A DNA stretch of 26,787 nucleotides from DASTCC01 sp035711465 (GTDB taxonomy: Bacteria; Acidobacteriota; Vicinamibacteria; Vicinamibacterales; SCN-69-37). This document shows, piece after piece, positions 6,572-15,359 of this stretch (its first letter is position 1; each line of letters begins with the position of its first letter). The DNA is taken from NCBI GenBank assembly GCA_035711465.1, contig DASTCC010000430.1:1-26787 (forward strand), in the 5' to 3' direction. The notes beneath the pieces are model-generated. The model had not been told where the DNA came from. It searched no databases and saw nothing but the letters and a program-made list of their open reading frames with translations. Position numbers and translations under genes: made by a program.

Positions 6572-9388
6572 GTGCCTTTGACCTGGTCTGATTTCCAGGG
6601 CGTGAACGCGGGCTACGCCCTCGAGCTCTACGAGCGTTTCCGGCGCGATCCGCATGCGGTGGACGCCGACACGCGGCGGTTTTTCGAGACCGCGCCGCCG
6701 CCGGCCGAGGCCGCGCCCGAACCGGCGGGTGCGGCCGCGCCCGATTCGGGCAGCGCCACGGGTTTCAATCCGGCGACGATCGTCGGCGCCGTCAACCTCG
6801 CGCAGTCGATCCGCCGCTACGGGCATCTCGCCGCGCACATCGATCCGCTCGGCAGCCGGCCGCAGGGCGATCCGGCGCTGCTGCCCGAGACGCACGGCGT
6901 CAGCGAAGCGGATCTGCGGGCGCTGCCCGCCACCCTGATTTCGGGTCCCGTCGCCAACGGCGCCACCTCGATGCTGGACGTCGTCGAGCGCCTCCGCGCG
7001 ATCTACTGCTCGACGACCGGCTACGACCTCGCGCACATCTTCGTGCCCGAAGAGCGGCGCTGGCTGCGGGACGCGATCGAGACCGGCCGCTTCCGTGCGC
7101 CGGCTGATCCGATCGATCCGGTCGCGCTGCTCGATCGGCTCACCGACGTCGAGGCGTTCGAGCGCTTCCTGCACCGGACCTTCCCCGGCAAGACGCGGTT
7201 CTCGATCGAAGGGCTCGACATGCTCGTGCCGGTCCTCGACGAGGTCATCGCCGAGGCGGCCGAGGCCGGCCAGCGTCAGGCGCTCATCGCGATGGCGCAT
7301 CGCGGCCGGCTCAACGTGATGGCGCACGTGCTCGGCAAGCCGTATCAGCAGATTCTCGCCGAGTTCAAGGATCCGGTCCGCAGCGCGCTCGCGTTCGAGG
7401 GCATCGAGTGGAGCGGCGACGTCAAGTACCACCTCGGCGCGTCACGGATGATCGGCGGCGGCGAGGCGGTGAAGCTCGTCGTCTCGATGCCGCCCAACCC
7501 GAGCCACCTCGAAGCGATCGATCCGGTGCTCGAAGGCATGGCCCGCGCCGCCGGCACCGATGCGTCGTCGCCGGGCGCGCCGCGGTTCAACATGGATGCG
7601 GTGCTCCCGATCCTGATCCACGGCGACGCCGCGTTCCCCGGCCAGGGCGTCGTCGCCGAGACGCTCAACCTGCATCGGCTCGCCGGCTACACCACCGGCG
7701 GCACGATTCACGTCATCGCCAACAACCAGATCGGGTTCACGACCGAGCCGGTCGACGCCTACAGCACGCTTTACGCGAGCGGACTGGCGCGCGGCTTCAA
7801 GATTCCCATCCTTCACGTCAACACGGACGATCCCGAGGCCTGCGTCGCGGCAGCCCGGCTGGCGTTCGCGTACCGCCGTGAGTTCAAGCGCGACATCCTG
7901 ATCGATCTGATCGGGTACCGCCGCTACGGCCACAACGAGGGCGACGAGCCGGCGTTCACCCAGCCGACGATGTACCGCGCCATTCAGACGCAGCCGACGG
8001 TGCGGCAGAAATGGGCCGAGGCGCTGGCGTCGCGAGGCATCATCGCCGCTCCCGACGCCGACGCGCGGCTGCACGCGAAGCTCGACGCGATGCAGGCGCT
8101 CTACGACAGCCTCGATCCGGAGAAGCATTACATCGAGCCGACGCCGGAGATCGCCGCTCCCGGCACGGCGGCGACGACGCAGACGGCGGTGCCGCTCGAT
8201 CGTCTCAAGACCCTCAACGACGGCCTGCTGGCCGTGCCCGAGGGGTTCAGCGTCCATCGCAAGCTCGAGCGCGCGCGCGAACGGCGCCGCCAGGCGTTCG
8301 ACGTCGACACCAACAAGACGATCGACTGGGGCGCCGCCGAGGAGCTCGCGTTCGCGTCGATCCTCGCCGACGGCACGCCGATCCGGCTCACCGGCGAGGA
8401 CGTCGAGCGCGGCACCTTCAGCCATCGGCACGCCGTGCTCTACGACGCCAACACCGGCGATCGGTTTACACCGCTTCAGGCGCTGCCGGGGGCGCGGGCG
8501 GCGTTCGCGATCCACAACAGTCCGCTCAGCGAGAACGCCGCGGTCGGATTCGAGTTCGGCTACAGCGTCCAGGCGCCGAAGCACCTGGTGATCTGGGAAG
8601 CGCAGTACGGCGACTTCGTCAACGGCGCCCAGGTAGTGCTCGACGAGTTCGTGCTCTCGGCCCGCGCCAAGTGGGGCCAGGAGCCCTCGCTCGTCATGCT
8701 CCTGCCGCATGGCTACGAAGGTCAGGGGCCCGATCACGCGAGCGCGCGGCCTGAGCGCTTCCTCCAGCTTGCGGCCGACATCAACATGCGCGTCGCCAAT
8801 TGCACCACCGCCGCGCAGTACTTCCATCTGCTGCGCCGGCAGGCGATCCTGCTCGAGACCGATCCGCTCCCGCTCGTCGTGATGAGCCCGAAGAGCCTGT
8901 TGCGCCACGCACGGGTCGCGTCGTCACCGAGGGAACTGGCGGAAGGCCGCTGGATGCCGGTGATCGACGACGAGCATGCGGCGGCGCAGGCAGCCAGGGT
9001 ACGGCGGCTGATCTTCTGCTCCGGCAAGATCGCGATCGACCTGATGACCAGCGCCAAACGCGCCGACGCGACCGCCGTCGCGGTATGCCGCGTCGAGCAA
9101 ATCTATCCGCTGCCGATCCGCGAGATGGTCGAGTCGATCGAACGCTACCCGAAGGTCGAGGAGATCCTCTGGGTCCAGGAAGAGCCGGAGAACATGGGCG
9201 CCTGGGATTTCGTGCGCCCGTCGCTCGAAGGCCTCGCCGGCACGCGGCGGCTCGCGGTGCTGGCGCGGCCGCGCAGTTCGAGTCCGGCCGAAGGATCGGC
9301 CGCCCGCCACGCGCAGAACCAGGAGCGTCTGGTCGCGCAGGCCCTCGATGTCAAAGCGCGCGCCGGCGGCGCCGCAGTCCGGAGTTAG
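6572..9388 (+). CDS. sucA: 2-oxoglutarate dehydrogenase E1 component
   Basis: The 938-aa protein has the usual length of SucA/OdhA. The N-terminal motif 'WSDFQGVNAGYALELYERF' is the E1o docking segment. It continues with a TPP-binding domain: 'IAMAHRGRLNVMAHVLGKP', 'HGDAAFPGQGVVAETLNL' (His350, Asp352), 'IHVIANNQIGFTT' (Asn385, Mg/TPP ligand region) and 'YRRYGHNEGDEPAFTQP'. A transketolase pyrimidine-binding domain ('GEDVERGTFSHRHAVL', 'SENAAVGFEFGYS', 'LMLLPHGYEGQGPDHASARPERFLQ') and the C-terminal domain ('VQEEPENMGAWDFV') follow. It decarboxylates 2-oxoglutarate and reductively succinylates the E2 lipoyl group in the TCA cycle. sucB begins 9 nt after the stop. The GTG start is chosen because the conserved N-terminus begins there; the upstream frame is repeat DNA. 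Confidence 0.96.
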   Translation: MPLTWSDFQGVNAGYALELYERFRRDPHAVDADTRRFFETAPPPAEAAPEPAGAAAPDSGSATGFNPATIVGAVNLAQSIRRYGHLAAHIDPLGSRPQGDPALLPETHGVSEADLRALPATLISGPVANGATSMLDVVERLRAIYCSTTGYDLAHIFVPEERRWLRDAIETGRFRAPADPIDPVALLDRLTDVEAFERFLHRTFPGKTRFSIEGLDMLVPVLDEVIAEAAEAGQRQALIAMAHRGRLNVMAHVLGKPYQQILAEFKDPVRSALAFEGIEWSGDVKYHLGASRMIGGGEAVKLVVSMPPNPSHLEAIDPVLEGMARAAGTDASSPGAPRFNMDAVLPILIHGDAAFPGQGVVAETLNLHRLAGYTTGGTIHVIANNQIGFTTEPVDAYSTLYASGLARGFKIPILHVNTDDPEACVAAARLAFAYRREFKRDILIDLIGYRRYGHNEGDEPAFTQPTMYRAIQTQPTVRQKWAEALASRGIIAAPDADARLHAKLDAMQALYDSLDPEKHYIEPTPEIAAPGTAATTQTAVPLDRLKTLNDGLLAVPEGFSVHRKLERARERRRQAFDVDTNKTIDWGAAEELAFASILADGTPIRLTGEDVERGTFSHRHAVLYDANTGDRFTPLQALPGARAAFAIHNSPLSENAAVGFEFGYSVQAPKHLVIWEAQYGDFVNGAQVVLDEFVLSARAKWGQEPSLVMLLPHGYEGQGPDHASARPERFLQLAADINMRVANCTTAAQYFHLLRRQAILLETDPLPLVVMSPKSLLRHARVASSPRELAEGRWMPVIDDEHAAAQAARVRRLIFCSGKIAIDLMTSAKRADATAVAVCRVEQIYPLPIREMVESIERYPKVEEILWVQEEPENMGAWDFVRPSLEGLAGTRRLAVLARPRSSSPAEGSAARHAQNQERLVAQALDVKARAGGAAVRS

Positions 9389-9397
9389 CCAACCGTC

Positions 9398-10648
9398 ATG
9401 GCCGTCAACATCATCGTTCCCGAAGTCGGTGAGTCCATTGTCGACGCACGCGTGTCGCGCTGGTTGAAGAAGGAAGGCGACGCCGTCGCCGCAGGCGAAG
9501 CAATCGTCGAGCTCGAGACGGACAAGATCGATCTCGAGGTCTCGGCGCCGAAGGCAGGCGTCATACAGAAGATCGCGCATGGCGACGGCGCGGACGTGAA
9601 GATCGGGGACGTCCTGGGAACGATCGAAGTCGGGACGACGGGGACGACGGGGACGACGGGGACGACAGGGACGACGGGTACGACGGGGACGACAGGTACG
9701 ACGGGTGCTTCAAGAGCGTCGATGGAGAGCACCTCCGCGGCCGCCACTCCGTCTGCGCGCCGGCTCGCGCGGGAACAGGACGTGGACGTCGCGTCCGTGC
9801 CGAAGTCCGGACCGCGCGTGACCAAGGACGACGTCGCGCGGGCGGCGAAGCCGGCGGCGGCGAAAGGCGAGCCGCAGGCCGAGCCCGCCGCGAGGCCGGC
9901 CGCGGCGCCAGCACCGAAGCCCGCTCCCAAACCGCAACCGGCCGACGCCGGCGCCGAAACCCGCGAGCGGATGTCGAAGCGCCGCGCGACGATCGCGCGG
10001 CGGCTGGTCGAGGCGCAGAGCACGGCGGCGATGCTGACGACCTTCAACGAGGCCGACATGTCGGCGGTGATGGCGCTGCGCGATCGGCACAAGGAAGGCT
10101 TCAAGAAGAAGTACGGCTTCTCGCTCGGCATCGCCTCGTTCTTCGTCAAGGCTGCGGTCTCCGCGCTGCGCGAGTTCCCGCGGCTCAACGCCGAGATTCA
10201 GGGCGACGAGATGGTGCTGAAGCACTACTACGACATCGGCGTCGCCGTCGGCGCCGCCGAGGGGCTGGTGGTGCCGGTCCTGCGCGGCGTCGATCGGATG
10301 TCGTTCGCCGAGGTCGAGGCGGGGATCCGCGAGTTCGCGAAGAAGGCCAACGACGGCACGCTCACGCTGGACGATCTGCGCGGCGGCACGTTCAGCATCA
10401 CGAACGGCGGCGTCTTCGGCTCGCTGATGAGCACGCCGATCCTCAACCCGCCGCAGGTCGGCATCCTCGGCCTGCACGCGATCAAGGACCGCCCGATCGG
10501 CGTCGACGGCCAGGTCGTCCTGCGCCCGATGATGTACACCGCGCTCACCTACGATCACCGCATCGTCGATGGCGCGGAGGCGGTCCAGTTCCTGGTCAGG
10601 ATCAAGAATCTCGTCGAGGATCCGGGATTTCTGTTGGTTGAAAGCTAA
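9398..10648 (+). CDS. sucB: Dihydrolipoyllysine succinyltransferase, E2 of 2-oxoglutarate dehydrogenase
   Basis: The protein is 416 aa. The lipoyl domain (about 1-77) has the attachment site Lys43 in 'ELETDKIDLEV'. Next comes an unusual linker of eight Gly-Thr-Thr repeats (79-102), then the peripheral-subunit-binding domain (about 117-150, 'TPSARRLAREQDVDVASVPKSGPRVTKDDV'-like). A more typical Ala/Pro/Lys linker (about 151-185) leads to the catalytic acyltransferase domain (about 191-416), with 'SKRRATIARRLVEAQ' and the active-site 'DHRIVDG' (His387, Asp391). It transfers succinyl from lipoyl to CoA and forms the core of the complex. It lies directly after sucA and is presumably cotranscribed. 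The E3 gene is not in the window. Confidence 0.96.
   Translation: MAVNIIVPEVGESIVDARVSRWLKKEGDAVAAGEAIVELETDKIDLEVSAPKAGVIQKIAHGDGADVKIGDVLGTIEVGTTGTTGTTGTTGTTGTTGTTGTTGASRASMESTSAAATPSARRLAREQDVDVASVPKSGPRVTKDDVARAAKPAAAKGEPQAEPAARPAAAPAPKPAPKPQPADAGAETRERMSKRRATIARRLVEAQSTAAMLTTFNEADMSAVMALRDRHKEGFKKKYGFSLGIASFFVKAAVSALREFPRLNAEIQGDEMVLKHYYDIGVAVGAAEGLVVPVLRGVDRMSFAEVEAGIREFAKKANDGTLTLDDLRGGTFSITNGGVFGSLMSTPILNPPQVGILGLHAIKDRPIGVDGQVVLRPMMYTALTYDHRIVDGAEAVQFLVRIKNLVEDPGFLLVES
9632..9703 (+). repeat. Eight tandem 9-bp units encoding a (Gly-Thr-Thr)8 linker in sucB
   Basis: Each unit reads GGG or GGT, then ACG, then ACG or ACA. Only third-position changes separate the copies, so the peptide is an exact Gly-Thr-Thr repeat. 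Copy number could vary in frame by slippage or recombination. It sits between the lipoyl and E3-binding domains. Confidence 0.9.
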
Positions 10649-10669
10649 GAGTCTAAAACGCCGGTCCTC

Positions 10670-10963
10670 ATGACCCCCGTCGAACTCCGTTCCCGCATCG
10701 CCGCCGGCCGAGCGCCCGCCGTGCTCGACGTGCGATCGGCGTCGGAGTTCCGGGCCGGCCACGTGCCCGGCGCAATCAATCTGCCCTACTGGAAGCTGCT
10801 GCTGGGAGCGGCGCCGCCGTTTCCTGTCGACGCTGAAGTCGTCGTCTACTGCGGGCATGGCCCGCGCGCAAACCTGGCGGGCGCCGCGCTGCGAAGGCGC
10901 GGCGTCCGCCAAGTCTCACTGCTCGACGGCCACTGGGCCGCCTGGTCGCGGGCGACGGATTAG
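10670..10963 (+). CDS. Single-domain rhodanese-like protein
   Basis: The 97-aa cytoplasmic protein is one rhodanese domain. It has 'VLDVRSASEFRAGHVPGAINLPY' (the CH2A-like start region) and the active-site loop 'VVYCGHGPRA' with Cys61, the residue expected to carry persulfide sulfur. The end 'LLDGHWAAWSRA' is the usual rhodanese C-terminus. It begins 21 nt after sucB and could be in the same transcript; TAAAAC at 10655-10660 might instead be a weak -10 of its own. Its sulfur acceptor is not indicated by context. Its stop codon overlaps that of the convergent gene on the other strand. Confidence 0.88.
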   Translation: MTPVELRSRIAAGRAPAVLDVRSASEFRAGHVPGAINLPYWKLLLGAAPPFPVDAEVVVYCGHGPRANLAGAALRRRGVRQVSLLDGHWAAWSRATD

Positions 10964-11259
10964 ACGCCGCACATCGGGGCGCACAAGCCGTTCGAACACA
11001 GCTTGTAGCCGTCCGGGCAGCCGTCCTGCTCGTCTTCGTCCGGGCCCTTGAGCTTCTTCTTCTGCCCGCCGAGCCCCTTCAACGCCTTGCAGGCGTCCTT
11101 CAGCTTCGCTTCGAGCTCGTCGTACTTCTCTGGATGCGTCGCGAACACTTCGATGCTGAGCCGTTCGATCGTGATCGCATACCAGCGTAGCGCCGCCAGC
11201 CTCAGTGCATCATCGGACCGAGGCGCCCTCTTCACATCTGCCTTACGGGTCTTGGCCAT
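10960..11259 (-). CDS. Small basic/helical protein with Cys-rich tail, unknown function
   Basis: The 99-aa protein is not a family I recognise. The N-terminus is basic ('MAKTRKADVKRAPRSDD'). A helical middle ('ALRLAALRWYAITIERLSIEVF', 'KYDELEAKLKDACKALKGL') precedes a Lys-rich stretch. The last 20 residues carry four cysteines in a small loop pattern ('GCPDGYKLCSNGLCAPMCGV'), resembling a metal-binding or disulfide knot. No signal peptide is seen. It lies 63 nt after the kinase-propeller gene on the same strand and may be cotranscribed. GGAG lies about 9 nt before the ATG. Its TAA overlaps the TAG of the rhodanese gene on the opposite strand. Confidence 0.7.
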   Translation of the reverse strand: MAKTRKADVKRAPRSDDALRLAALRWYAITIERLSIEVFATHPEKYDELEAKLKDACKALKGLGGQKKKLKGPDEDEQDGCPDGYKLCSNGLCAPMCGV

Positions 11260-11322
11260 CGTCTGGTCTCCGGGAGGTGAGCCGACGACGCACGAACACC
11301 GCAGTCGGCGTGTCGAAGGCTA

Positions 11323-14199
11323 TCACGGCCGGCGTCGTGCCGAAGCGTCGGTCGTCACCGGTCGCGCTTCGATCAGCCAGATGTCGAGGCGCCGTTCGTC
11401 GCTCGCGCTCAAGAGATGATTGGCGCCGACCGCGAGAGCGCCCGCATACGTCACGCCCTGCATGATGTTGTCGCTGATCCGGACAGGATCGCCGCCGGCG
11501 ATCGGCACGCCGTAGATGTTGTGCACGCCGTTCTCGACGCGGGTGATGGTCAGCCGCCCCCGGGCGCCATCGAGTCTCGACGTTCCCGGGAAGCCGTTCG
11601 TGATGGTCGCCGTCGTCAGCGCCCGGCCGTCCGGCGTCGCGATGATGATCTCGACGGTCGACGAGGTGTCGTCGTGGGTCAGAGTCGATCGCGTGAGGAC
11701 GAAGCTGCCGTCGCGCAGCCAGCCGTGGCCGAAGACGCTCTGAATCGAGCCCTCGAGCCGGATCCAGACGCGATCCGAGTGTGAGGTGAGACTTCGTTGA
11801 CGCAGCGCGAACGCGCCGGTTTGGCCCTCGCCGGCGCGATACGAGAGGTAGACGAGTTGTTCACCGGTCGCCGACACGTGCAGGTCGCGGAACCACTCGC
11901 CCGGCTCGCCGGTCACCAGCGCCGCGCGGGCTTCGCGCGAGCCGATCCGGAACGATCGAATCGACTGCCTGGCACCCTCGGACTGTTCGACGAAATACAC
12001 CTCGTCGCCCTCCCGCGACCAGGTCGCCGGACGTTCGGCCCATTCGGGCATCGGCCGGTTCGCGAGGATGGGCAGGCGGATGCTGGTCGAGACCTGGGTC
12101 GTCTCGTCGGTCTTCAGATTCCGCACCTGGAGTTTCGTGAGACCGGGTGCGGTGCCGCGCTGGAGGAACGCGATCGCGGCGCCGTCGGGCGACAGCATGC
12201 CGGCGAAGCCGTCGGCGATGGTGCGCGGATCCTGGATCAACCCCGACAATGACATGTCGGCGATCAGCAGCCGTGAGTCGAGAATCTGATAGCCGCGCGA
12301 CGGACTCGGCTGCGTGCGTTGAAAGGCGACGAAGCGGCCGTCGGCCGAGACCGACGGCGCGAGATCGCTCAAGGCATCGGCGGTGATCGGGCGGCTGGTG
12401 CCGTTGTCGACGTTCCACAGCCAGAGCCGCGCTTCTTCCGCCAGTTGCGTGAACACGATCGTCTGTCCGTCGGCGGAGACCGCGGTCGGGATCTCCTCGG
12501 TCTGGCTCGAGGTCAGCGACCAGCTGCGGCCCGACTCGAGATCCATTTCCCACAGGTCGATCTGCCCGCCGCGGTTCGACTGATACACCAGCGTGTCGCT
12601 CGCAGGATTCCACATCGGATAGCGCGCGAAGAACGGGTCACGGGAGATCAGCTTCCACGACGAGCCATCGAGCGTGCCGGTCCAGAGATTCTCGTCGCGC
12701 GCCTGGACCGAGGTCACCACGCGGCGGCCGTCAGGATGGACGTCGACGTAGCGGAGCTCGCCCTGGAGGCGCCACGACGCGCTGACGTTCTCGGCGACGC
12801 TGCGGGCGAGATCGATCTTGAAGAGCGACACGCCGGTGCGATCGGAAATCTCGATGAACACGGTGTCGTCGAGCCAGCGCAGCAGTCGCGCCTGCGACGG
12901 CAGCGTTTCGAGCGGCACGCTGAGCCGCGCCGCGCCGCCGAAGAACGCCGGCACGATCTGGAGCACGGCCGCCTGTCCCTGCATGATGAGCGCCGCGATC
13001 TCCTTGCCATCGGGCGACCAGAGGTGGGTGATCGGGACGCCGGTCGAGAGCGTGATGTGGCGCGGCTCGGTGCCGTCGATCGGCTGCACGAAGAGCTGCG
13101 GCGATCCCGAGCGCGTCGACAGGAACGACAGCCAGCGCCCGTCGGGCGAGAGCCGGCTGTCCTTTTCCTCGCTCGGCCAGGTCACGACCGGGCGCGACTG
13201 CCGCAGCGGCTGCTCGGGAACGCGATTGCGGACCACGAACCAGGCGACGAACGTGATGGCGGCCAGCGCGCTCGCGGCGGCCACGAGCTGCCAGCGCCGC
13301 TTCGACCGCTCGGCGCCGGCCGAGTTGAAGGCGAAGCCTGGCGCGGAGAGCGAGCCGCTGATCTTCCGCAGCTCCTCGAGGATCTCGAAGGCCGTCGCCG
13401 GCCGGTCGGCCGGGACCTTCTCGAGACAGCGCTGCACGAGGCGCACGAGATCCGCTGGCGCTTCCGGCGCGAGACGATCGAGCGGCCGCGGGTCGTCGGC
13501 GAGCAGGTGACGAACGTAGTCGTAGGGCGACGAGCCGGCGAAAGGCAGCCGGCCGGTGAGACACTCGAAGATGATCACGCCGACGGAGAAGAGATCGGCG
13601 CGCGCCGTCACCGGATTGCCCGCCGCCTGCTCCGGCGCCATGTACTGCGGCGTGCCGGCATAGGCGCTGCGCTCGGACGGCGAGGTGCGCGTGTGTTCGG
13701 TCGGCGTCGCGGCGACGTCTTCGCGCGCCAGGCCGAAGTCGAGCAGCTTGACGTGGCCGCTCTTCGTGATCATCACGTTCGAGGGCTTGACGTCGCGGTG
13801 GACGAAGCCGCGGCTGTGCGCCTCGGCGAGCCCCTCGACGATCTCCGACGCGATTTCGACGATCTGTCCGAGCGGCGGTTTCCCGCGCCGGAGAATCGAC
13901 GCCAGCGTCTCGCCCTCGACGAACTCCATCACCAGGTAGACGTCGCCGCGATCCTCGAAGACCTCGTAGACCTTGCAGATGTACGGATGATCGATCGACG
14001 CCAGCGCCAGCGCTTCCGTCCGCAGCCGATCGCCGGCGTCGGACAGACGCGTGTCGTGAATCACCTTGATGGCGACGGCGCGGTTGAGCCGGGCGTCGAC
14101 CGCCTTGTAGACCACGCCCATGCCGCCAAGCCCGATTCGCGACACCACGCGGTAGTGGATACCGAGCGTTTCCGGGAGGTGGTCGTCGCGGCGCGGCAT
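11323..14199 (-). CDS. Ser/Thr protein kinase with transmembrane helix and WD40-like (PD40/TolB) propeller
   Basis: The protein is 958 aa. The kinase domain (about 16-290) is intact: Gly-rich loop 'IGLGGMGVVYKAV' (22-34), Lys45 in 'VAIKVI', catalytic 'HRDVKPSN' (His134, Asp136, Lys138, Asn141), Mg-binding Asp154-Phe-Gly and 'GTPQYMAPEQ' (APE at 198-200). One helix at about 313-333 ('LVAAASALAAITFVAWFVV') spans the membrane. The remaining 620 residues are propeller repeats with 'SPDG' signatures such as 'RLSPDGRWLSFLSTR', 'LWSPDGKEIAAL' and 'VSADGQTIVFTQ'. This PknB-type kinase plus external propeller is common in Acidobacteria and looks like a receptor; the ligand is unknown. The start ATG 14199 precedes the first conserved residues; the frame is open further upstream but would cross the divergent methyltransferase. 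Confidence 0.93.
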   Translation of the reverse strand: MPRRDDHLPETLGIHYRVVSRIGLGGMGVVYKAVDARLNRAVAIKVIHDTRLSDAGDRLRTEALALASIDHPYICKVYEVFEDRGDVYLVMEFVEGETLASILRRGKPPLGQIVEIASEIVEGLAEAHSRGFVHRDVKPSNVMITKSGHVKLLDFGLAREDVAATPTEHTRTSPSERSAYAGTPQYMAPEQAAGNPVTARADLFSVGVIIFECLTGRLPFAGSSPYDYVRHLLADDPRPLDRLAPEAPADLVRLVQRCLEKVPADRPATAFEILEELRKISGSLSAPGFAFNSAGAERSKRRWQLVAAASALAAITFVAWFVVRNRVPEQPLRQSRPVVTWPSEEKDSRLSPDGRWLSFLSTRSGSPQLFVQPIDGTEPRHITLSTGVPITHLWSPDGKEIAALIMQGQAAVLQIVPAFFGGAARLSVPLETLPSQARLLRWLDDTVFIEISDRTGVSLFKIDLARSVAENVSASWRLQGELRYVDVHPDGRRVVTSVQARDENLWTGTLDGSSWKLISRDPFFARYPMWNPASDTLVYQSNRGGQIDLWEMDLESGRSWSLTSSQTEEIPTAVSADGQTIVFTQLAEEARLWLWNVDNGTSRPITADALSDLAPSVSADGRFVAFQRTQPSPSRGYQILDSRLLIADMSLSGLIQDPRTIADGFAGMLSPDGAAIAFLQRGTAPGLTKLQVRNLKTDETTQVSTSIRLPILANRPMPEWAERPATWSREGDEVYFVEQSEGARQSIRSFRIGSREARAALVTGEPGEWFRDLHVSATGEQLVYLSYRAGEGQTGAFALRQRSLTSHSDRVWIRLEGSIQSVFGHGWLRDGSFVLTRSTLTHDDTSSTVEIIIATPDGRALTTATITNGFPGTSRLDGARGRLTITRVENGVHNIYGVPIAGGDPVRISDNIMQGVTYAGALAVGANHLLSASDERRLDIWLIEARPVTTDASARRRP

Positions 14200-14292
14200 G
14201 GATTTCGAGGGTTCCCCAGTCTGCCACACGAACCCCCGCCCCGCCGTGGTCCTCCTGGCGGCAATTCCTTGTCCGCGGTAGGCTTGCCGGCG

Positions 14293-14931
14293 ATGCCGTC
14301 CACCATCTCGCTCCGCGACGAGCTCGGCGGAATCGACATCTACCTGCTCGACCAGATACTCCGGGGGCGTATCGACGCGTCCGACGTCGTCCTCGACGCC
14401 GGCTGCGGAATGGGCCGCAATCTGAAGTATTTGATGACCGCAGGCTCCCGGATCCTCGCCGCGGATGCCGACGCCGACGCGATCGCATCGGTGCGCACGC
14501 TCGCGGCCGAATGCGGCGCGGTGGCGCGCATCGACGCACGCATCGAAGCGGTCGAAGCGCTGTCCTTCCCCGACGCCTCCGCGACCGTCGTCATCTCGAG
14601 CGCGGTCCTGCACTTTGCCCGCGACGAGGCCCACTTCGATGCGATGGTGCGATCGATGTGGCGATGCCTGGCGCCGGGCGGACTGTTCTTCGCGCGGCTG
14701 GCGACGACAATCGGCGCCGAGTACGTGGGCGCGACCAGACTCGCCGAGCGCATCTACCGGCTCGGCGACGGCACCCGTCGCTTCCTCGCCGACGAGACGA
14801 TGATCGACGCGCTGACGACGGACCTCGGCGGCCAGCTCGCCGATCCGCTGAAGACGACGATCGTGCAGGCGCAGCGGTGCATGACGACATGGGTCGCGAG
14901 GAAGTCGCGGCCGGGGGAGCGACGATCGTGA
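14293..14931 (+). CDS. Class I SAM-dependent methyltransferase
   Basis: The 212-aa protein is a single Rossmann-type methyltransferase domain. Motif I is 'VVLDAGCGMGRNLKYL' (32-47), the acidic residue after beta-2 is in 'ILAADAD', motif II-like 'LSFPDASATVVISSAVLHF' follows, and 'WRCLAPGGLFFARL' is motif III. This is the Methyltransf_11/25 pattern. The substrate cannot be told. It is divergent from the kinase gene across 93 bp. Its stop overlaps the GTG of the next gene by 4 bases (GTGA), so the two are coupled. The ATG follows the sequence TAGGCT at 14279-14284, a possible weak -10. Longer starts in this frame run antisense to the kinase and are not credible. Confidence 0.85.
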   Translation: MPSTISLRDELGGIDIYLLDQILRGRIDASDVVLDAGCGMGRNLKYLMTAGSRILAADADADAIASVRTLAAECGAVARIDARIEAVEALSFPDASATVVISSAVLHFARDEAHFDAMVRSMWRCLAPGGLFFARLATTIGAEYVGATRLAERIYRLGDGTRRFLADETMIDALTTDLGGQLADPLKTTIVQAQRCMTTWVARKSRPGERRS

Positions 14932-15359
14932 CGAAGACCCTGCTTCGTGCCGTTGCCTGTCTGCCGGCCATCCTCCTTGCCGCCGGCGCGGCCGGCGCGT
15001 GTGTGGATCGACTGCCGGACGAGGATCTGCGCATCACGACGGCGGTGCCGGCCGAGAAGCTCCCGGCGGAGCTGCTCTGGAAGGACTTTCAAACGGATGC
15101 CGCCGCGGCGACGTCGCGTTACTTCGGCAAGGCGGTCGAGATCACTGGCGTGGTGACGCAGGCAACCACGGACGGCGCGAACGAGGCGTACGTGCTCTTC
15201 GTGCCCGCGGGCAGCCAGTTCGGCGTCCGCGCGAACCTGCTGCGAGATCGCGCCCAGGACGTGCTCGACGCCGGCAGGGCCGGCGAGAAGATCACCCTCC
15301 GCTGCTTCTGCCAGGGCCTCGACGGCCACGTCGTTCTGAAGAGCTGCATCAAGCCCTGA
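14928..15359 (+). CDS. Exported OB-fold protein, tRNA_anti-like family
   Basis: The 143-aa protein starts with a signal sequence (about 1-24, 'LLRAVACLPAILLAAGAAGA') followed by Cys25, an imperfect lipobox, so it may be a lipoprotein or simply secreted. The body ('YFGKAVEITGVVTQATTD', 'VLDAGRAGEKITLRCFCQGLDG', 'HVVLKSCIKP') matches the tRNA_anti-like OB-fold (PF12869 type) found in many Bacteroidetes and Acidobacteria. No specific function is known to me. GTG 14928 is preceded by GGGGGAG at 14913-14919, a strong Shine-Dalgarno at 8 nt, and overlaps the methyltransferase stop. Confidence 0.75.
   Translation: MTKTLLRAVACLPAILLAAGAAGACVDRLPDEDLRITTAVPAEKLPAELLWKDFQTDAAAATSRYFGKAVEITGVVTQATTDGANEAYVLFVPAGSQFGVRANLLRDRAQDVLDAGRAGEKITLRCFCQGLDGHVVLKSCIKP

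Noticed and set aside
12319..14292. Long plus-strand frame opposite the kinase gene
   Set aside because: Only its last 212 residues, from ATG 14293, look like a protein; the rest is antisense to the kinase-propeller gene.
14200..14634. N-terminal extension of the kinase gene
   Set aside because: It would run antisense to the methyltransferase and add residues without kinase similarity.
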